Origin: Chloroflexi bacterium HGW-Chloroflexi-4
GTDB taxonomy: Bacteria; Chloroflexota; Anaerolineae; Anaerolineales; Anaerolineaceae
NCBI GenBank assembly: GCA_002840715.1
Contig: PHBW01000006.1
Location: 166,600 to 230,599 of the forward strand
Direction of reading: 5' to 3'
DNA: 64,000 nt
Part shown: piece by piece, positions 1 to 9,609 of the stretch
How positions within the stretch are numbered: the first letter of the stretch is position 1
How the letters are laid out: each line of letters begins with the position of its first letter
The notes under the pieces: model-generated
Database searches by the model: none
What the model saw: only the letters and a program-made list of their open reading frames with translations
What the model was told of the DNA's origin: nothing
Made by a program: the position numbers and the translations under genes

Positions 1-554
1 CCCAACAGGGCTGTGACCGTGCTTGAAATGCGTTCGCGCAGCATTTCAGAGTTGGCTTCCCAATCCAACTCATGCGCTTGGAAGGAAGACAGAATATTGA
101 CCGACACGCCTGAAGAAGAACCTGGAGTAAAAATGGTGTAATCGGCGGTGTCGCCGAGCGCCTTGAGTTGTTCCGGTCCGAGCCCAGACCCTTCAAGACC
201 TTTTTTCCATTTTTCTGCAGTTTCTGCAGCAGATTGTTCCACTGTTTTACCGCTTTGACGCGCGATTTCAGGGTCAATCCAGGGTTCAAAATCCGTGGGC
301 AGCAATGAGGGGAAGTGCAGCAGCATATTGGTCAGATCGCCTTTGGGGTCGATGATGATGGCGGGAATGCCGTGCAGGGCGGCTTCTTCCAACAACCCAA
401 TGCAGAGACCGGTCTTGCCAGAGCCTGTCATGCCTGTGACTACAGCATGGGTGGTGAGGTTGGAAGGATCAAGCAATACCTGCTCGGTTGTGGGGGCATT
501 TGTCTTTAGATCAAAGAGCTTGCCAAGATAGTAACCTGGATTGGAGGGAGCCAT
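1..554 (-). CDS. HerA/DUF87-type P-loop ATPase, N-terminal part (cut by window edge)
   Basis: The first 184 codons of a minus-strand gene are visible; the rest lies outside the window. The frame opens with an ATG at 554 preceded by a good GAGGTG ribosome site. The protein has a short N-terminal beta-type segment (GYYLGKLFDL), then a Walker A motif GMTGSGKTG near residue 43 and the strand IPAIIIDPKGDL, where the DPKGD block is typical of HerA/FtsK-like DUF87 ATPases. That family couples ATP hydrolysis to pumping or translocation of DNA, but many stand-alone members have no proven role. It is divergent from the PP2C-like membrane protein at 712, with a short shared intergenic region, so joint control is possible. 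Family call is firm; function is not. Confidence 0.8.
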   Translation of the reverse strand, partial: MAPSNPGYYLGKLFDLKTNAPTTEQVLLDPSNLTTHAVVTGMTGSGKTGLCIGLLEEAALHGIPAIIIDPKGDLTNMLLHFPSLLPTDFEPWIDPEIARQSGKTVEQSAAETAEKWKKGLEGSGLGPEQLKALGDTADYTIFTPGSSSGVSVNILSSFQAHELDWEANSEMLRERISSTVTALL

Positions 555-711
555 TTTTCACCTCTATATAAATTTTCTATTGTCTAAATTATAGACCATC
601 CTGGGCGGAAGTACCATTTTAAACTTTGGCCTCAATCTTGTATCTAACAATTTGTATGTTTTGCTTCATCAAATTACCAAAATTAACCAATCACGACACG
701 AGGATAGAAGA

Positions 712-3084
712 TTGTTTGATATCAATTTATTCCCTATAAATATTGAACAAGGTGTGGAACAAAACTCCCTGCCGGGTTTGGCTGCATTGACGCCGCCCCG
801 AAAAACAGCGCGCGGACGTGAAAATGACGTAGTCATTGCCATGATCCAAATCAGCGGGTCTTCTGCCTTTTACGTTGAAAACTTCAATGGCTGGTTGGTA
901 AAGAAACTTGAAAATTACTATAAAACCGCTGGGACCGTCACCTTTGCGATGAAAAGCCTAGTGGATTCATTGAATTCAGACCTGTTGGAACGCAACTTGA
1001 AAGGGATCAAGGAAGGCATCCGCATGTCTGGGGCGCTCAACCTGGTCGTGCTCAGACGTGAGTCTTTATATTTGGTAAACATTGGTCCTGCTAAAACCTG
1101 GTTTGCGGGAAGTACGGAAGCGCTTGAAATTGCTGATTCTGACAATCAAGGGCGCGGACTCGGTGTTGACCAGAATCTGGTGTGCAGATTTTCTACCTGT
1201 GAGCTTAATGAAAATGATACACTGACTCTTTCTTGTCTACCCCCGGAAATTTGGAAAGTGGATACTTTTGCCGGATGCAACACACTCACCAATGAAGCCG
1301 TCAGCAGACGCATCTACAGTCAGATGGGGTCAGATTTGAAAGCTGTGCTTCTCCGCTTTACCAACGGCAAAGGTCAAATAAGGCAAGAAAAATTACCGGG
1401 AAGAGCCCCTGTTAAAATGACCAATGAAAAAGAAGAGCCAGAGACGGTCATCCCTGAAATCAGGGTAGAACCCAGAAAACCCGCTGCCCAGGTTGAACCT
1501 TCAATTCAGACTGAACCAGAGCCTATGCCCAATGTTGATTGGAGCATACCAACATCCGAACCAGAAGAAAGCGACCAGGTTTACAGTCAGACCTACAGTG
1601 TGGAGGTCTCGGACAATAGTTATTTTGAACCGTCGACAGAACCTGTTCAAATTGAAGATAATGAGGCACCGGCAAGTTTAACGCTCAGGCGGCGTACCGG
1701 AACACATCAGCAACCCACCAAACCCGTGCGGCTGAAACCCGAAGGTCCATCAGAGGCACAGGTGGCGGCGGGCAAGGTGACCAAGGGAATGGTTACAGGT
1801 GCCAAGGCGATCGGGTCTTCTGTCTCTAGTTTTACTCAAAAAGTACTGCCCGGTTTGGCGGATGAACCTTTAAAACTTGGCCGGGGCACATTAATTGCGA
1901 TTGCCATCGCCGTTCCCATGCTGATTGCATTACTGGCCGGAGCGGTTTATGCGCGATCAGGCAAAAGCAAACAATTTAATCAAAATTTGATTTTGGCGCA
2001 ACAGTATGCCATGCAGGCAGAGCTGCAAGTGAACGATCCGCCAGTCTACCTGGCTAGTTTGCAGCAATCCATGTTTTGGCTGGATAAAGCCGAATCTTAT
2101 GGACAAACTGATTCATCGGCATCTTTGCGGGTCAAAGTGCAAGGTGAGCTTGATATTTTACAAGGCGTGCAGCGACTTGAAATGGTTGAGGTGATCCCTG
2201 GCGGTTTGCCGGCAGGTTCTGTGGTCAGCCAAATTTTGGCGACTGCCACAGATCTTTACCTGCTCGATTCAACCAGCGGCACGGTAAAACGCTACTCAAT
2301 GGGCAGTTCAGGCTATCAACTTGATGAAGCCTTCAATTGCGGACCTGATGAAAAGAATCCGCTCAATAATCTGGGCAAGATTGTAGATATGGCTGCGGTG
2401 GATGTTAACAACACGTTTAAAGCCACCATTCTGGCAGTGGATGGATCAGGCAACATCGAATTTTGTGTGCCAGGCACGGCTGGCATCACCAGTGCGTTAA
2501 CTCAACCCGATCAGGGTTGGAAGAGTTTGAAATCCATCTCCATTTTTAATAATTATTTATATGTTCTGGATATAGCCGGAAACGCGGTCTATCGCTATGA
2601 AGGCAACGGTGTGCAGTTTGAAAACAAACCGACGCTATATTTTGACAACCAGATTCCAGCCTTGACCGAAGCCATTGATATTGAGGTCAACGGCGACGAG
2701 TTATACATTTTGCGCAGCAACGGTCAAATGGTTGAATGCACATACAGCCACATGAAAGATTACAAACTGACCGAGTGTCTCGACCCTGCTCCTTACGGCG
2801 ATATGCGCACCGGCCAGGAGCCTGCGGCGATTAATTTTCCTGAGGCAAAATTTGTCCAAATGCGCATGACTGCCGCTCCGGATTCTTCAATTTATCTGTT
2901 GGACGCCACAGGCAAAGCCATGTACCACTTCAGTTTGCAGCGCAACCTGCAAAAGATTCTGCATCCGCGGTTCGTGGACGGTGTCAATCTTGACCGGGTC
3001 ACCCCTACGGCAGTAGCAGTTTCTTCTGCGAGGATTGTCTTTCTGGCATTTGGCAGTCAGATCTACTACGCACCTCTACCCTAA
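712..3084 (+). CDS. PP2C-like domain, single membrane span and C-terminal propeller-like domain protein
   Basis: A protein of about 790 residues in three parts. Residues 1-230 resemble a serine/threonine phosphatase-like sensor domain (SLYLVNIGPAKTWFA, DNQGRGLGVD, DTLTLSCLP); the acidic metal-binding residues of active PP2C enzymes are poorly conserved, so it may be inactive. A Pro/Glu-rich linker follows, then one membrane span (LIAIAIAVPMLIALLAGAVY), then about 370 residues of repeating beta strands (DLYLLDSTSGTVKRYS, YLYVLDIAGNAVYRYE, SSIYLLDATGKAMYHF) that look like propeller blades. The frame opens at a TTG at 652; I prefer the in-frame TTG at 712 because AGGA lies 7 nt upstream. The start remains uncertain. 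It is divergent from a HerA-like ATPase. Role unknown; an envelope sensor or scaffold is inference. Confidence 0.72.
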   Translation: MFDINLFPINIEQGVEQNSLPGLAALTPPRKTARGRENDVVIAMIQISGSSAFYVENFNGWLVKKLENYYKTAGTVTFAMKSLVDSLNSDLLERNLKGIKEGIRMSGALNLVVLRRESLYLVNIGPAKTWFAGSTEALEIADSDNQGRGLGVDQNLVCRFSTCELNENDTLTLSCLPPEIWKVDTFAGCNTLTNEAVSRRIYSQMGSDLKAVLLRFTNGKGQIRQEKLPGRAPVKMTNEKEEPETVIPEIRVEPRKPAAQVEPSIQTEPEPMPNVDWSIPTSEPEESDQVYSQTYSVEVSDNSYFEPSTEPVQIEDNEAPASLTLRRRTGTHQQPTKPVRLKPEGPSEAQVAAGKVTKGMVTGAKAIGSSVSSFTQKVLPGLADEPLKLGRGTLIAIAIAVPMLIALLAGAVYARSGKSKQFNQNLILAQQYAMQAELQVNDPPVYLASLQQSMFWLDKAESYGQTDSSASLRVKVQGELDILQGVQRLEMVEVIPGGLPAGSVVSQILATATDLYLLDSTSGTVKRYSMGSSGYQLDEAFNCGPDEKNPLNNLGKIVDMAAVDVNNTFKATILAVDGSGNIEFCVPGTAGITSALTQPDQGWKSLKSISIFNNYLYVLDIAGNAVYRYEGNGVQFENKPTLYFDNQIPALTEAIDIEVNGDELYILRSNGQMVECTYSHMKDYKLTECLDPAPYGDMRTGQEPAAINFPEAKFVQMRMTAAPDSSIYLLDATGKAMYHFSLQRNLQKILHPRFVDGVNLDRVTPTAVAVSSARIVFLAFGSQIYYAPLP

Positions 3085-3107
3085 GCTGAGTTATCGAAAG
3101 GTCGCTT

Positions 3108-4223
3108 ATGTCTGTTTGGGAACAGATTGACCAGCCAGTTTTGCTGATTGATGAAGCCATTGCGCGTGCTAATATAGAGCGCATGGCGGAACGGGCAAAA
3201 GAAAGAGCCGTTACATTTCGGCCACATTTCAAAACCCATCAATCTGCACAAATCGGCGAGTGGTTCCGCGAAGCGGGAGTGGAAAAGATTACCGTTTCAT
3301 CTGTTGAGATGGCTGAATATTTTGCCAATCACGGCTGGAAAGATATTTTGATCGCCTTTTCAATGAATCCGCGTCAAACCAAACGCATCAATGCGCTGGC
3401 CAGACGGGTTCATCTAGGCATCTTAATCGAAAACATGGATGTACTGCCGCCGATTTATTTGTTTGGCGTGGAACCATTGGATGTATGGCTCAAGGTGGAT
3501 GTTGGCAATGGCCGCACCGGGGTAGATTGGCAGGATAAAAAAGGACTTCACGAGATTTGTGAAGTGGTTACAAGAATTCCGCGCTTGAGATTGACAGGCT
3601 TATTAACCCATTCGGGACATTCATACCATGCCGGCAGCCCTGAAGTTGTGAACATTATCTTCCGTGAGGGTGTTGACCGCTTGAACCAACTGAGGGATGA
3701 TCTTGAAGCGGCAGGATTTAGCGGATTAAAGGTTTCGGTGGGGGATACTCCTGGCTGTTCGCTATGTGAAGATTGGTCAGGCATTGATGAGGTCAGACCC
3801 GGCAATTTTGTTTTGTATGATGCTCAACAAGCCAATGAGGGGTCGTGTGAAATTGAGAATATTGCCGTCGCACTGGCGTGCCCGGTGGTGGCAAAACACC
3901 CCACTCGACGTGAGGTGGTGGTTTACGGCGGCGCGATCCATTTATCGAAAGATTATCTGGAAGTGGAAGGAATTATTTCTTACGGTTTGCCAGCATTGGT
4001 TAGAAATGATTGTTGGGGTGATCCCATACCGTACGCGAGAGTGGACAGGCTGTCTCAGGAACATGGTATCTTATGGATCCCCGGACCTGAGTTTGAGCAG
4101 ATCGCGGTAGGCGACCTGGTGTGTATCCTGCCGGCGCACTCGTGTTTGACCGTGCAGTCAATGGGGGATTATTTGAGCTTAAATGGTGAAAAAATTACCA
4201 CTTTCAACAAAAAAGCAGCCTAA
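3108..4223 (+). CDS. D-threonine aldolase / D-serine dehydratase-like PLP enzyme
   Basis: A 371-residue member of the fold-type III (alanine racemase-like) PLP family that includes D-threonine aldolase and metal-dependent D-serine dehydratase. The PLP-binding lysine sits in RPHFKTHQS near residue 44, as expected for the family. Near the C-terminus HSCLT within LPAHSCLTV gives the His-x-Cys pair that binds the activating metal. Length is normal. A GAAAGG ribosome site precedes the ATG, and it lies 23 nt after the PP2C-like gene, so co-transcription is likely. It ends tail to tail with the M50 protease. Substrate, aldolase versus dehydratase activity, cannot be told from sequence alone. Confidence 0.85.
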   Translation: MSVWEQIDQPVLLIDEAIARANIERMAERAKERAVTFRPHFKTHQSAQIGEWFREAGVEKITVSSVEMAEYFANHGWKDILIAFSMNPRQTKRINALARRVHLGILIENMDVLPPIYLFGVEPLDVWLKVDVGNGRTGVDWQDKKGLHEICEVVTRIPRLRLTGLLTHSGHSYHAGSPEVVNIIFREGVDRLNQLRDDLEAAGFSGLKVSVGDTPGCSLCEDWSGIDEVRPGNFVLYDAQQANEGSCEIENIAVALACPVVAKHPTRREVVVYGGAIHLSKDYLEVEGIISYGLPALVRNDCWGDPIPYARVDRLSQEHGILWIPGPEFEQIAVGDLVCILPAHSCLTVQSMGDYLSLNGEKITTFNKKAA

Positions 4224-4225
4224 GA

Positions 4226-5425
4226 TTAGCCGCTGATGAGGGTGATTGGCACCGTTGAAAAGGTAACTAAAAAGATAATTAGCGTAATAATGCCCAAGAA
4301 TTTTCGGAGAGGGTCCAGTTCTGTGATCTGGTCTTTGGGTTCAGCATAAGCCCTGCCAAACAAGAAAATGATGCCCGCCCAAAGCCACCAGCCTGACCAT
4401 AAAAATCCAAGACCTGCGAGCGCTGCGATGATGAAAGGCAGCAATTGAGCTGCTTTTTTCTTACCAAAAAGCAGGTAGAAAACGTGACCACCATCCAATT
4501 GACCGGCGGGGATCAGGTTTAGTGAAGTAATCAACAAGCCTGCCCAACCTGCCCAGGCGACAGGGTGGATCATAACATCCAGTCCACCAAGGGGAAAAGG
4601 ATGTGCGGTAAAGAAATATTTAATCCAGTAAAGCCAGGGTTCAGTTTCGCCATAACTAAGGGGCTGCGGCAGGACTTGACCGAAGCGCAGGTATTTCAGC
4701 AGCAGATAAGTGATTGAATTGCCCTCAATTTGGAATCCCTGACCAGCGGTTAGTATTGTTGGAATCCTGTCCAACTGGGAAAGGGAAAGACCGATCATGA
4801 TCACAACCAGCGATACGATATAACCTGCTATCGGACCAGCTACGGCAATATCCATCAATGAGCGTTTGTTCTTGGGTGCGTCTTTCATGCTAATAAATGC
4901 GCCCATGGTGCCGAAGGCAGTGAATGGCATGGGGATGAAAAATGGCAAGGTTACTTTGCTGCCGTGGGCGCGTCCGGCCAGGTAATGGCCAAACTCGTGG
5001 GTGGCTAAAATGGCAAGAAAGCTGACCGCAAACGGCCAACCAGTGTTAAGGATCAGCAAAACCGCTTGTATGGGGTCGGATGGTAGAGTTTCAATATTGG
5101 TTAATGCCCCCGAGGCGATCACGCTTATCAAGGTCAAGATAAACATAACCAGGTTAATCAAAGGACGATTGGATTTTGGTTCGGGGGCAGATTTGATGAT
5201 CAAAATGATGTGCTGACCGTCTTCCACACGGAAGAGGGGGGTTAAGCCCATGGGTTGCAGCGATGCAGCAAGTTGGTCGTAAGCTTGCGCGGAATCAGGC
5301 GCGATGAGGCGTCCGCGGTAGCGCATGAGATATGGTTCTTTGGCTGAACCGATGGTGAAATCCTCAATGGCGAAAATCCGTCTGATGAAGGTATCCCAAA
5401 CTGTGTAATCAGGGGTGCTATCCAT
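4226..5425 (-). CDS. Site-2-protease-family zinc metalloprotease (M50)
   Basis: A 399-residue polytopic membrane protein. The zinc site HEFGH lies in ATHEFGHYLAGR around residue 144, and the second site-2-protease motif, containing the metal-binding Asp, is NLIPAGQLDGGH near residue 306. The N-terminal 90 residues form a soluble domain; the rest is mostly hydrophobic. The pattern matches plant EGY-like and bacterial stand-alone M50 proteases, which cleave substrates within the membrane. The start ATG at 5425 follows CTGGAGAACT. It faces the D-amino-acid enzyme tail to tail and is divergent from the MalT-like regulator. Substrate unknown; no anti-sigma factor gene is adjacent. Confidence 0.9.
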   Translation of the reverse strand: MDSTPDYTVWDTFIRRIFAIEDFTIGSAKEPYLMRYRGRLIAPDSAQAYDQLAASLQPMGLTPLFRVEDGQHIILIIKSAPEPKSNRPLINLVMFILTLISVIASGALTNIETLPSDPIQAVLLILNTGWPFAVSFLAILATHEFGHYLAGRAHGSKVTLPFFIPMPFTAFGTMGAFISMKDAPKNKRSLMDIAVAGPIAGYIVSLVVIMIGLSLSQLDRIPTILTAGQGFQIEGNSITYLLLKYLRFGQVLPQPLSYGETEPWLYWIKYFFTAHPFPLGGLDVMIHPVAWAGWAGLLITSLNLIPAGQLDGGHVFYLLFGKKKAAQLLPFIIAALAGLGFLWSGWWLWAGIIFLFGRAYAEPKDQITELDPLRKFLGIITLIIFLVTFSTVPITLISG

Positions 5426-5607
5426 AGTTCTCCAGCGCTTTCTTTGTCATAAGGATTAAAGAATACCCTTGCCGAAGGTTTTTGGCAAGACACAAAAAAG
5501 ATATCAACCAGGAATATTCAATAAAATATATAATATTGGAAATGTCATTTATGAACCATATAATTATGACTTATTGGCAAGTTTGGAAAAAATTCAGGTA
5601 ATAATAA

Positions 5608-8301
5608 ATGAATTTTCAATTATACAAATCAAAATTGGCAATTCCCATTACAAGGGCGCGATTGATAGCCCGCCCCCGATTGATGAGCATCATGGATGAA
5701 CTTTGGGGTTCAGGAGTCAAAGCAGCTTTAATCTCTGCTCCGGCTGGTTTTGGAAAAACAACCCTGGTTGCCCAATGGTTGAAAACGCAACCTGGGCTTG
5801 CATCTGTTTGGCTTTCTTTGGATGAAGAAGATAATCAGGCTGACCGTTTTTTTCAATACTTTTTTTCAGCAATTGACTCTTTGTTTCCAAGTGTTGCAGA
5901 GAGAGCCCAACAACTTGTCAATTTGCCTGGTTTAAGCCTTGAAGAAATAATGATGTCATTGAGTAATGAGTTGTTGAAGTTGTCTGTTCCATTTGTCTTG
6001 ATTCTTGATGATTTGCATGTCATCACGAATCAACATCTCCATCGGGCTTTAGTAAGTTTACTCAATACTCTTCCATCACATATGCGGGTCATAATATTGT
6101 GCCGAGAAGACCCGCCTATCCAAATTTCCCGACTCCGTTCTCGAAACCAATTGATTGAAATACGACAACAGGATTTGAGGTTTTCTCAACCAGAAGCTAC
6201 GGATTTTCTAAATCAATGCATGAAATTGCAGCTAAGCCCAATACAGGTGGATTTACTGGAGAACAGAACAGAGGGATGGATTGGCGGACTTCAGATGGCT
6301 GGGTTATCACTTCAGAAAACAAAAGACAATGACAAGTTCATTCGTGATTTCTCGGGTTCTAATTATTACATCATGGATTACTTGCTGGATGAAGTATTTA
6401 ATACCCAATCCGAAAATTTGAGAGGTTTTTTACTTAAGACAAGTGTTTTAGATCGTATGACTGCAGAATTATGCTCTGCTGTCACTCAAAAAACAATAAA
6501 AGAATCACAAGATCTATTGGATCAACTTATCAATAATAATATATTCATTTTTGCATTGGATGATGAGAGGCAATGGTATCGATATCATCACCTGTTTAAA
6601 GATTTATTGTTTTCAAGGTTGTGTGAAGATGAACATTATTCCCGGTCTCAATTACTTCTGTCAGCCTCTCACTGGTATGAAAATAAAGGCGATTCATTGT
6701 CCGCGGTGGAATATGCTTTTAAGGCGAATGATTTTCAACGGGTGGCAGATCTAATTGAACAAAATATCTCAGAACACTGGCAAATTTCTAACAGACATTT
6801 CATGTTTTTTGTGAATCGATTGCCAAACGAAATTATTATTAGCCGTCCAGCGTTAAGTCTTCAGAAAGCCTGGACTTGTGTTTTAAGTTCAAAAATGCAT
6901 GAAGCACAACAATTTATTGAAGCAGCTGATAAACAACTTAGCGCTCGCAACCGATTTGAAGAACCCGGTGATGATACAAATCGTGGATTTGTAAAAATAT
7001 TAAAAGCTTATTTGTCTGATTATTTCAACTATCCCGTGGTAATGGATAAGAATCTACTATCCGCCATCGATTTAATTCCTGAAAGTAACATTGGTATGCG
7101 CAATAGTGTTGAAGTTGTTATGGGAACAATTTGCTACATGGAGGGAGATTTTCAAAAAGCCTTAAGATTTTTTGAAAGTGCAATTTCGAGAGATAAAAAG
7201 CACAATGGCACGAACGCTATTCCAGTATCAGTTTGGCGTATGGTTTGGGTGTTGCAAAAGAAGGGAAACCTTAGCCAAGCATTGATGATCATAACCGAAA
7301 GTGAAAAATATCTTTCGCAACACGGAAAAAGAAGGTTTTATATTGGTGGTGTAATTTATCTCTTATGGGCGGAAATTCTTATTGAATGGAATAGATTGGA
7401 TGAGGCCCAAGCCCAGATATCCGAAGGAATGCGGTTGTTGGAGGACTGGCCGTTACCACACGCATTATGCTTTGGATATTGTTTGCTTGCCCGCCTTCAA
7501 ATAGCCCGAAATAATTTTATTGAAGCACGAGCAACCTTATCTATTGCAGAAGATTTGGAAATTAAAAATGAGTTACATCCTGAAATCAGGAATATTCTGG
7601 AGCGAACTCAAATCCAACTATGGCGATGTGAGCGAAACTTGATTGCATTGAATCAATATATGCAAAAATTCACCAGCGAAAATGCATTTAATTACCATTC
7701 CCGGAATGTTTCACATCTCCTTCAAATATCCAAAGCCTGTTTAATATTAGGCAAATCAGACCTTGCGATTATTCTGTTAGGGCAGTTGCTGGATTTGGAA
7801 GCGAATCACAAAGGCACATTAATTGAAATATTAATCTTACATTCAGTCGCCACCAAAAATGATGTAAATTTGGCTCTTCAATCTCTTGATCGGGCTTTGA
7901 ATTTGGCACAGCCAGAAGATTATTATCGAGTTTTCATTGATGAAGGTGAACCTCTAAAAATATTGCTTCAAAACTGGCTCAGCAAATATTCAAAAGATAA
8001 CAATGGACCGTTCGTAAAATATGTTCGAAATCTTCTGAAAGGGTTTAACATCACTCATTTGAAGAGTAATCAAAGAAGCCAAGTTCATAATTTAATTGAA
8101 CCTTTAAGTAAACGCGAACTTGAGGTATTACGTCTTCTAGCAGAGGGTTTGACTAATCAACAAATTGCGAATAAATTGTTTATTTCAATCCGCACAGTAA
8201 AAAAACATGTTGAGAATATCCATGGAAAGCTTAATGTGCAAAACCGGACACAAGCTGTTTCGACTGCACTTTCGTTGGGGTTATTAGATTCTCCCAGATA
8301 A
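5608..8301 (+). CDS. MalT-type LuxR family transcriptional regulator (STAND ATPase)
   Basis: An 897-residue regulator. The P-loop SAPAGFGKTTLVAQW is near residue 46 and a Walker B-like VLILDDLH near residue 130, followed by a winged-helix and a long helical repeat (TPR-like) sensor region. The C-terminus is a LuxR helix-turn-helix (LSKRELEVLRLLAEGLTNQQ, IRTVKKHVENIHGKL). In MalT and relatives an inducer bound by the helical region drives ATP-dependent oligomerisation and activation. The gene is notably AT-rich compared with its neighbours, which suggests recent acquisition or weak selection. The two small genes just downstream on the same strand are plausible targets, an inference from position only. 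Ligand unknown. Confidence 0.9.
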   Translation: MNFQLYKSKLAIPITRARLIARPRLMSIMDELWGSGVKAALISAPAGFGKTTLVAQWLKTQPGLASVWLSLDEEDNQADRFFQYFFSAIDSLFPSVAERAQQLVNLPGLSLEEIMMSLSNELLKLSVPFVLILDDLHVITNQHLHRALVSLLNTLPSHMRVIILCREDPPIQISRLRSRNQLIEIRQQDLRFSQPEATDFLNQCMKLQLSPIQVDLLENRTEGWIGGLQMAGLSLQKTKDNDKFIRDFSGSNYYIMDYLLDEVFNTQSENLRGFLLKTSVLDRMTAELCSAVTQKTIKESQDLLDQLINNNIFIFALDDERQWYRYHHLFKDLLFSRLCEDEHYSRSQLLLSASHWYENKGDSLSAVEYAFKANDFQRVADLIEQNISEHWQISNRHFMFFVNRLPNEIIISRPALSLQKAWTCVLSSKMHEAQQFIEAADKQLSARNRFEEPGDDTNRGFVKILKAYLSDYFNYPVVMDKNLLSAIDLIPESNIGMRNSVEVVMGTICYMEGDFQKALRFFESAISRDKKHNGTNAIPVSVWRMVWVLQKKGNLSQALMIITESEKYLSQHGKRRFYIGGVIYLLWAEILIEWNRLDEAQAQISEGMRLLEDWPLPHALCFGYCLLARLQIARNNFIEARATLSIAEDLEIKNELHPEIRNILERTQIQLWRCERNLIALNQYMQKFTSENAFNYHSRNVSHLLQISKACLILGKSDLAIILLGQLLDLEANHKGTLIEILILHSVATKNDVNLALQSLDRALNLAQPEDYYRVFIDEGEPLKILLQNWLSKYSKDNNGPFVKYVRNLLKGFNITHLKSNQRSQVHNLIEPLSKRELEVLRLLAEGLTNQQIANKLFISIRTVKKHVENIHGKLNVQNRTQAVSTALSLGLLDSPR

Positions 8302-8399
8302 ATCTTAAACACAATAGAAAAAATACGCCTTTTGGACACTGCCTTTACGCCCTCCAATAGGCTATGCTGTTGTTAACATTTTTTGTTCAGGAGAATAAA

Positions 8400-8792
8400 A
8401 TGAAAGGAAAAACAATGAACACTTTTTCACACCTTATTTTGCCCCTCTTGCTGGGGTTGGTTGTTGCAGTTATCGTTTTTGCGGCAATCTACGAGAAAAA
8501 CCTTCCGCTGATCAGCACACCACGCGCAAGTTTAATCGCACTGTTAGTCGTTGGAATGGCAATGTGTATGGGAGGTATCGGCCAGGTTGGAATAAGCGGG
8601 CGATGGGCATCACCACTTGCGTTTGTTGGAATGGTTTTAGGAATAATCCTTTTGGTAATTATAATTTCTGGCTTAGCAGGGTGGAAACTACCTTTGATTG
8701 CCAATCAAATTCAAGCCATAAAGGCTGTGGGAATATTAATTGCTGTAAAGTTTGTTATTGGTACGGCAGGATTCTTTTTTCATTGGCTGTAA
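8400..8792 (+). CDS. Small integral membrane protein, unassigned
   Basis: About 130 residues with four hydrophobic segments (LILPLLLGLVVAVIVFAAIY, LIALLVVGMAMCMGGIG, PLAFVGMVLGIILLVIIISG, VGILIAVKFVIGTAGFFF). The ATG at 8400 follows a CAGGAG ribosome site, which is better than the earlier in-frame codon at 8364. It sits 98 nt downstream of the MalT-like regulator and 2 nt before the next small gene, so the two small genes are probably translated from one message. I recognise no named family; a role in membrane sensing or transport would be a guess. Confidence 0.7.
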   Translation: MKGKTMNTFSHLILPLLLGLVVAVIVFAAIYEKNLPLISTPRASLIALLVVGMAMCMGGIGQVGISGRWASPLAFVGMVLGIILLVIIISGLAGWKLPLIANQIQAIKAVGILIAVKFVIGTAGFFFHWL

Positions 8793-8794
8793 CC

Positions 8795-9013
8795 ATGATT
8801 AATTATGAGATCATCATAAAAGAATCACTGGATGCAAGCTGGTCACACTGGTTCGAGGGGTTGAATGTTCAACCCCTCAACATTGGAAATGAACTGATCG
8901 GCACTGTCATACAAGGAAGCTTACCAGACCAGGCTGCACTGTTTGGAGTATTAAGTCAGGTACGCGATCTAAACTTAACTCTTTTGGAAGTAAAAACGAA
9001 GAAAAATCCCTAA
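8795..9013 (+). CDS. Small conserved-type protein of 72 residues, function unknown
   Basis: The ATG at 8795 lies 2 nt after the stop of the membrane protein, implying translational coupling. The larger open frame starting at 8564 overlaps that gene and is not used. The product begins MINYEIIIKESLDASWSHWF and continues with an alternating strand-helix pattern (GTVIQGSLPDQAALFGVLSQ, DLNLTLLEVK). From memory this pattern recurs in short uncharacterised proteins near MalT/LuxR-type regulators in Chloroflexota; that is recollection and not a search result. It has no signal peptide or metal motif. It may be a small binding protein; no function is assigned. Confidence 0.7.
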   Translation: MINYEIIIKESLDASWSHWFEGLNVQPLNIGNELIGTVIQGSLPDQAALFGVLSQVRDLNLTLLEVKTKKNP

Positions 9014-9053
9014 GAGAAAGATAATATAGAGTAAATGCTTATTGGGGTTACTT

Positions 9054-9599
9054 TTAAAAAAGGAAAGGCAGCCAGGCAGAGACAGCAGGCGCCAGGGCAA
9101 AAAAGCCAAATGCAGCCAGGATGCCCAAAAGGATGCCGGCCAGAACGTCTGAGAAATAATGTACGCCCATGGCTACTCTGGCGAGGCTCACCAGCGGTGC
9201 CCAAATGATCAAGGCGATGGCAAACCACAATGGACCGATTAACGCGGCCAGGGTGGCCAGCATGGCGGTACGGGCGGCGTGACCGGAGGGGAAAGAATGC
9301 GGATCGCTCTTGCGATAAATGGCGCCCCATTCGCCTTCAGGGCGGCGGCGTTTGAAACTGAACTTAATGATCAGAACCAACACGGCAAGGGCGATGGTGC
9401 TGGCGGCCATGACGGCCATGGTGTGGTGCCATGCATCTCGTCTGACCAGCCAAACGACGAACAAGACTGCCAAAATGAACCATGAATCACCCGAATGGGC
9501 AAAAAAGATGCCCACAGGTCGAATCTTGTTGCCAGATTCTTTTAAACGTAAGGCAGACGTAATTTTCTCGTCAAGCGAGATGATATTTTTCCAAAGCAT
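9054..9599 (-). CDS. PAP2-family membrane phosphatase
   Basis: A 181-residue membrane protein with the three PAP2 signature blocks: KFSFKRRRP (variant of the first motif), PSGHAARTA with the catalytic-site histidine, and ARVAMGVHYFSDVLAG with the second catalytic histidine and aspartate. Family members remove phosphate from undecaprenyl pyrophosphate, phosphatidate or similar lipid phosphates at the membrane. It is the last of three closely spaced minus-strand genes, 10 nt after the nucleotidyltransferase-like gene, so a lipid-carrier or envelope polymer role is a fair inference. The substrate is not determined by the sequence. Confidence 0.88.
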   Translation of the reverse strand: MLWKNIISLDEKITSALRLKESGNKIRPVGIFFAHSGDSWFILAVLFVVWLVRRDAWHHTMAVMAASTIALAVLVLIIKFSFKRRRPEGEWGAIYRKSDPHSFPSGHAARTAMLATLAALIGPLWFAIALIIWAPLVSLARVAMGVHYFSDVLAGILLGILAAFGFFALAPAVSAWLPFLF

Positions 9600-9609
9600 G
9601 GGGTCTATT

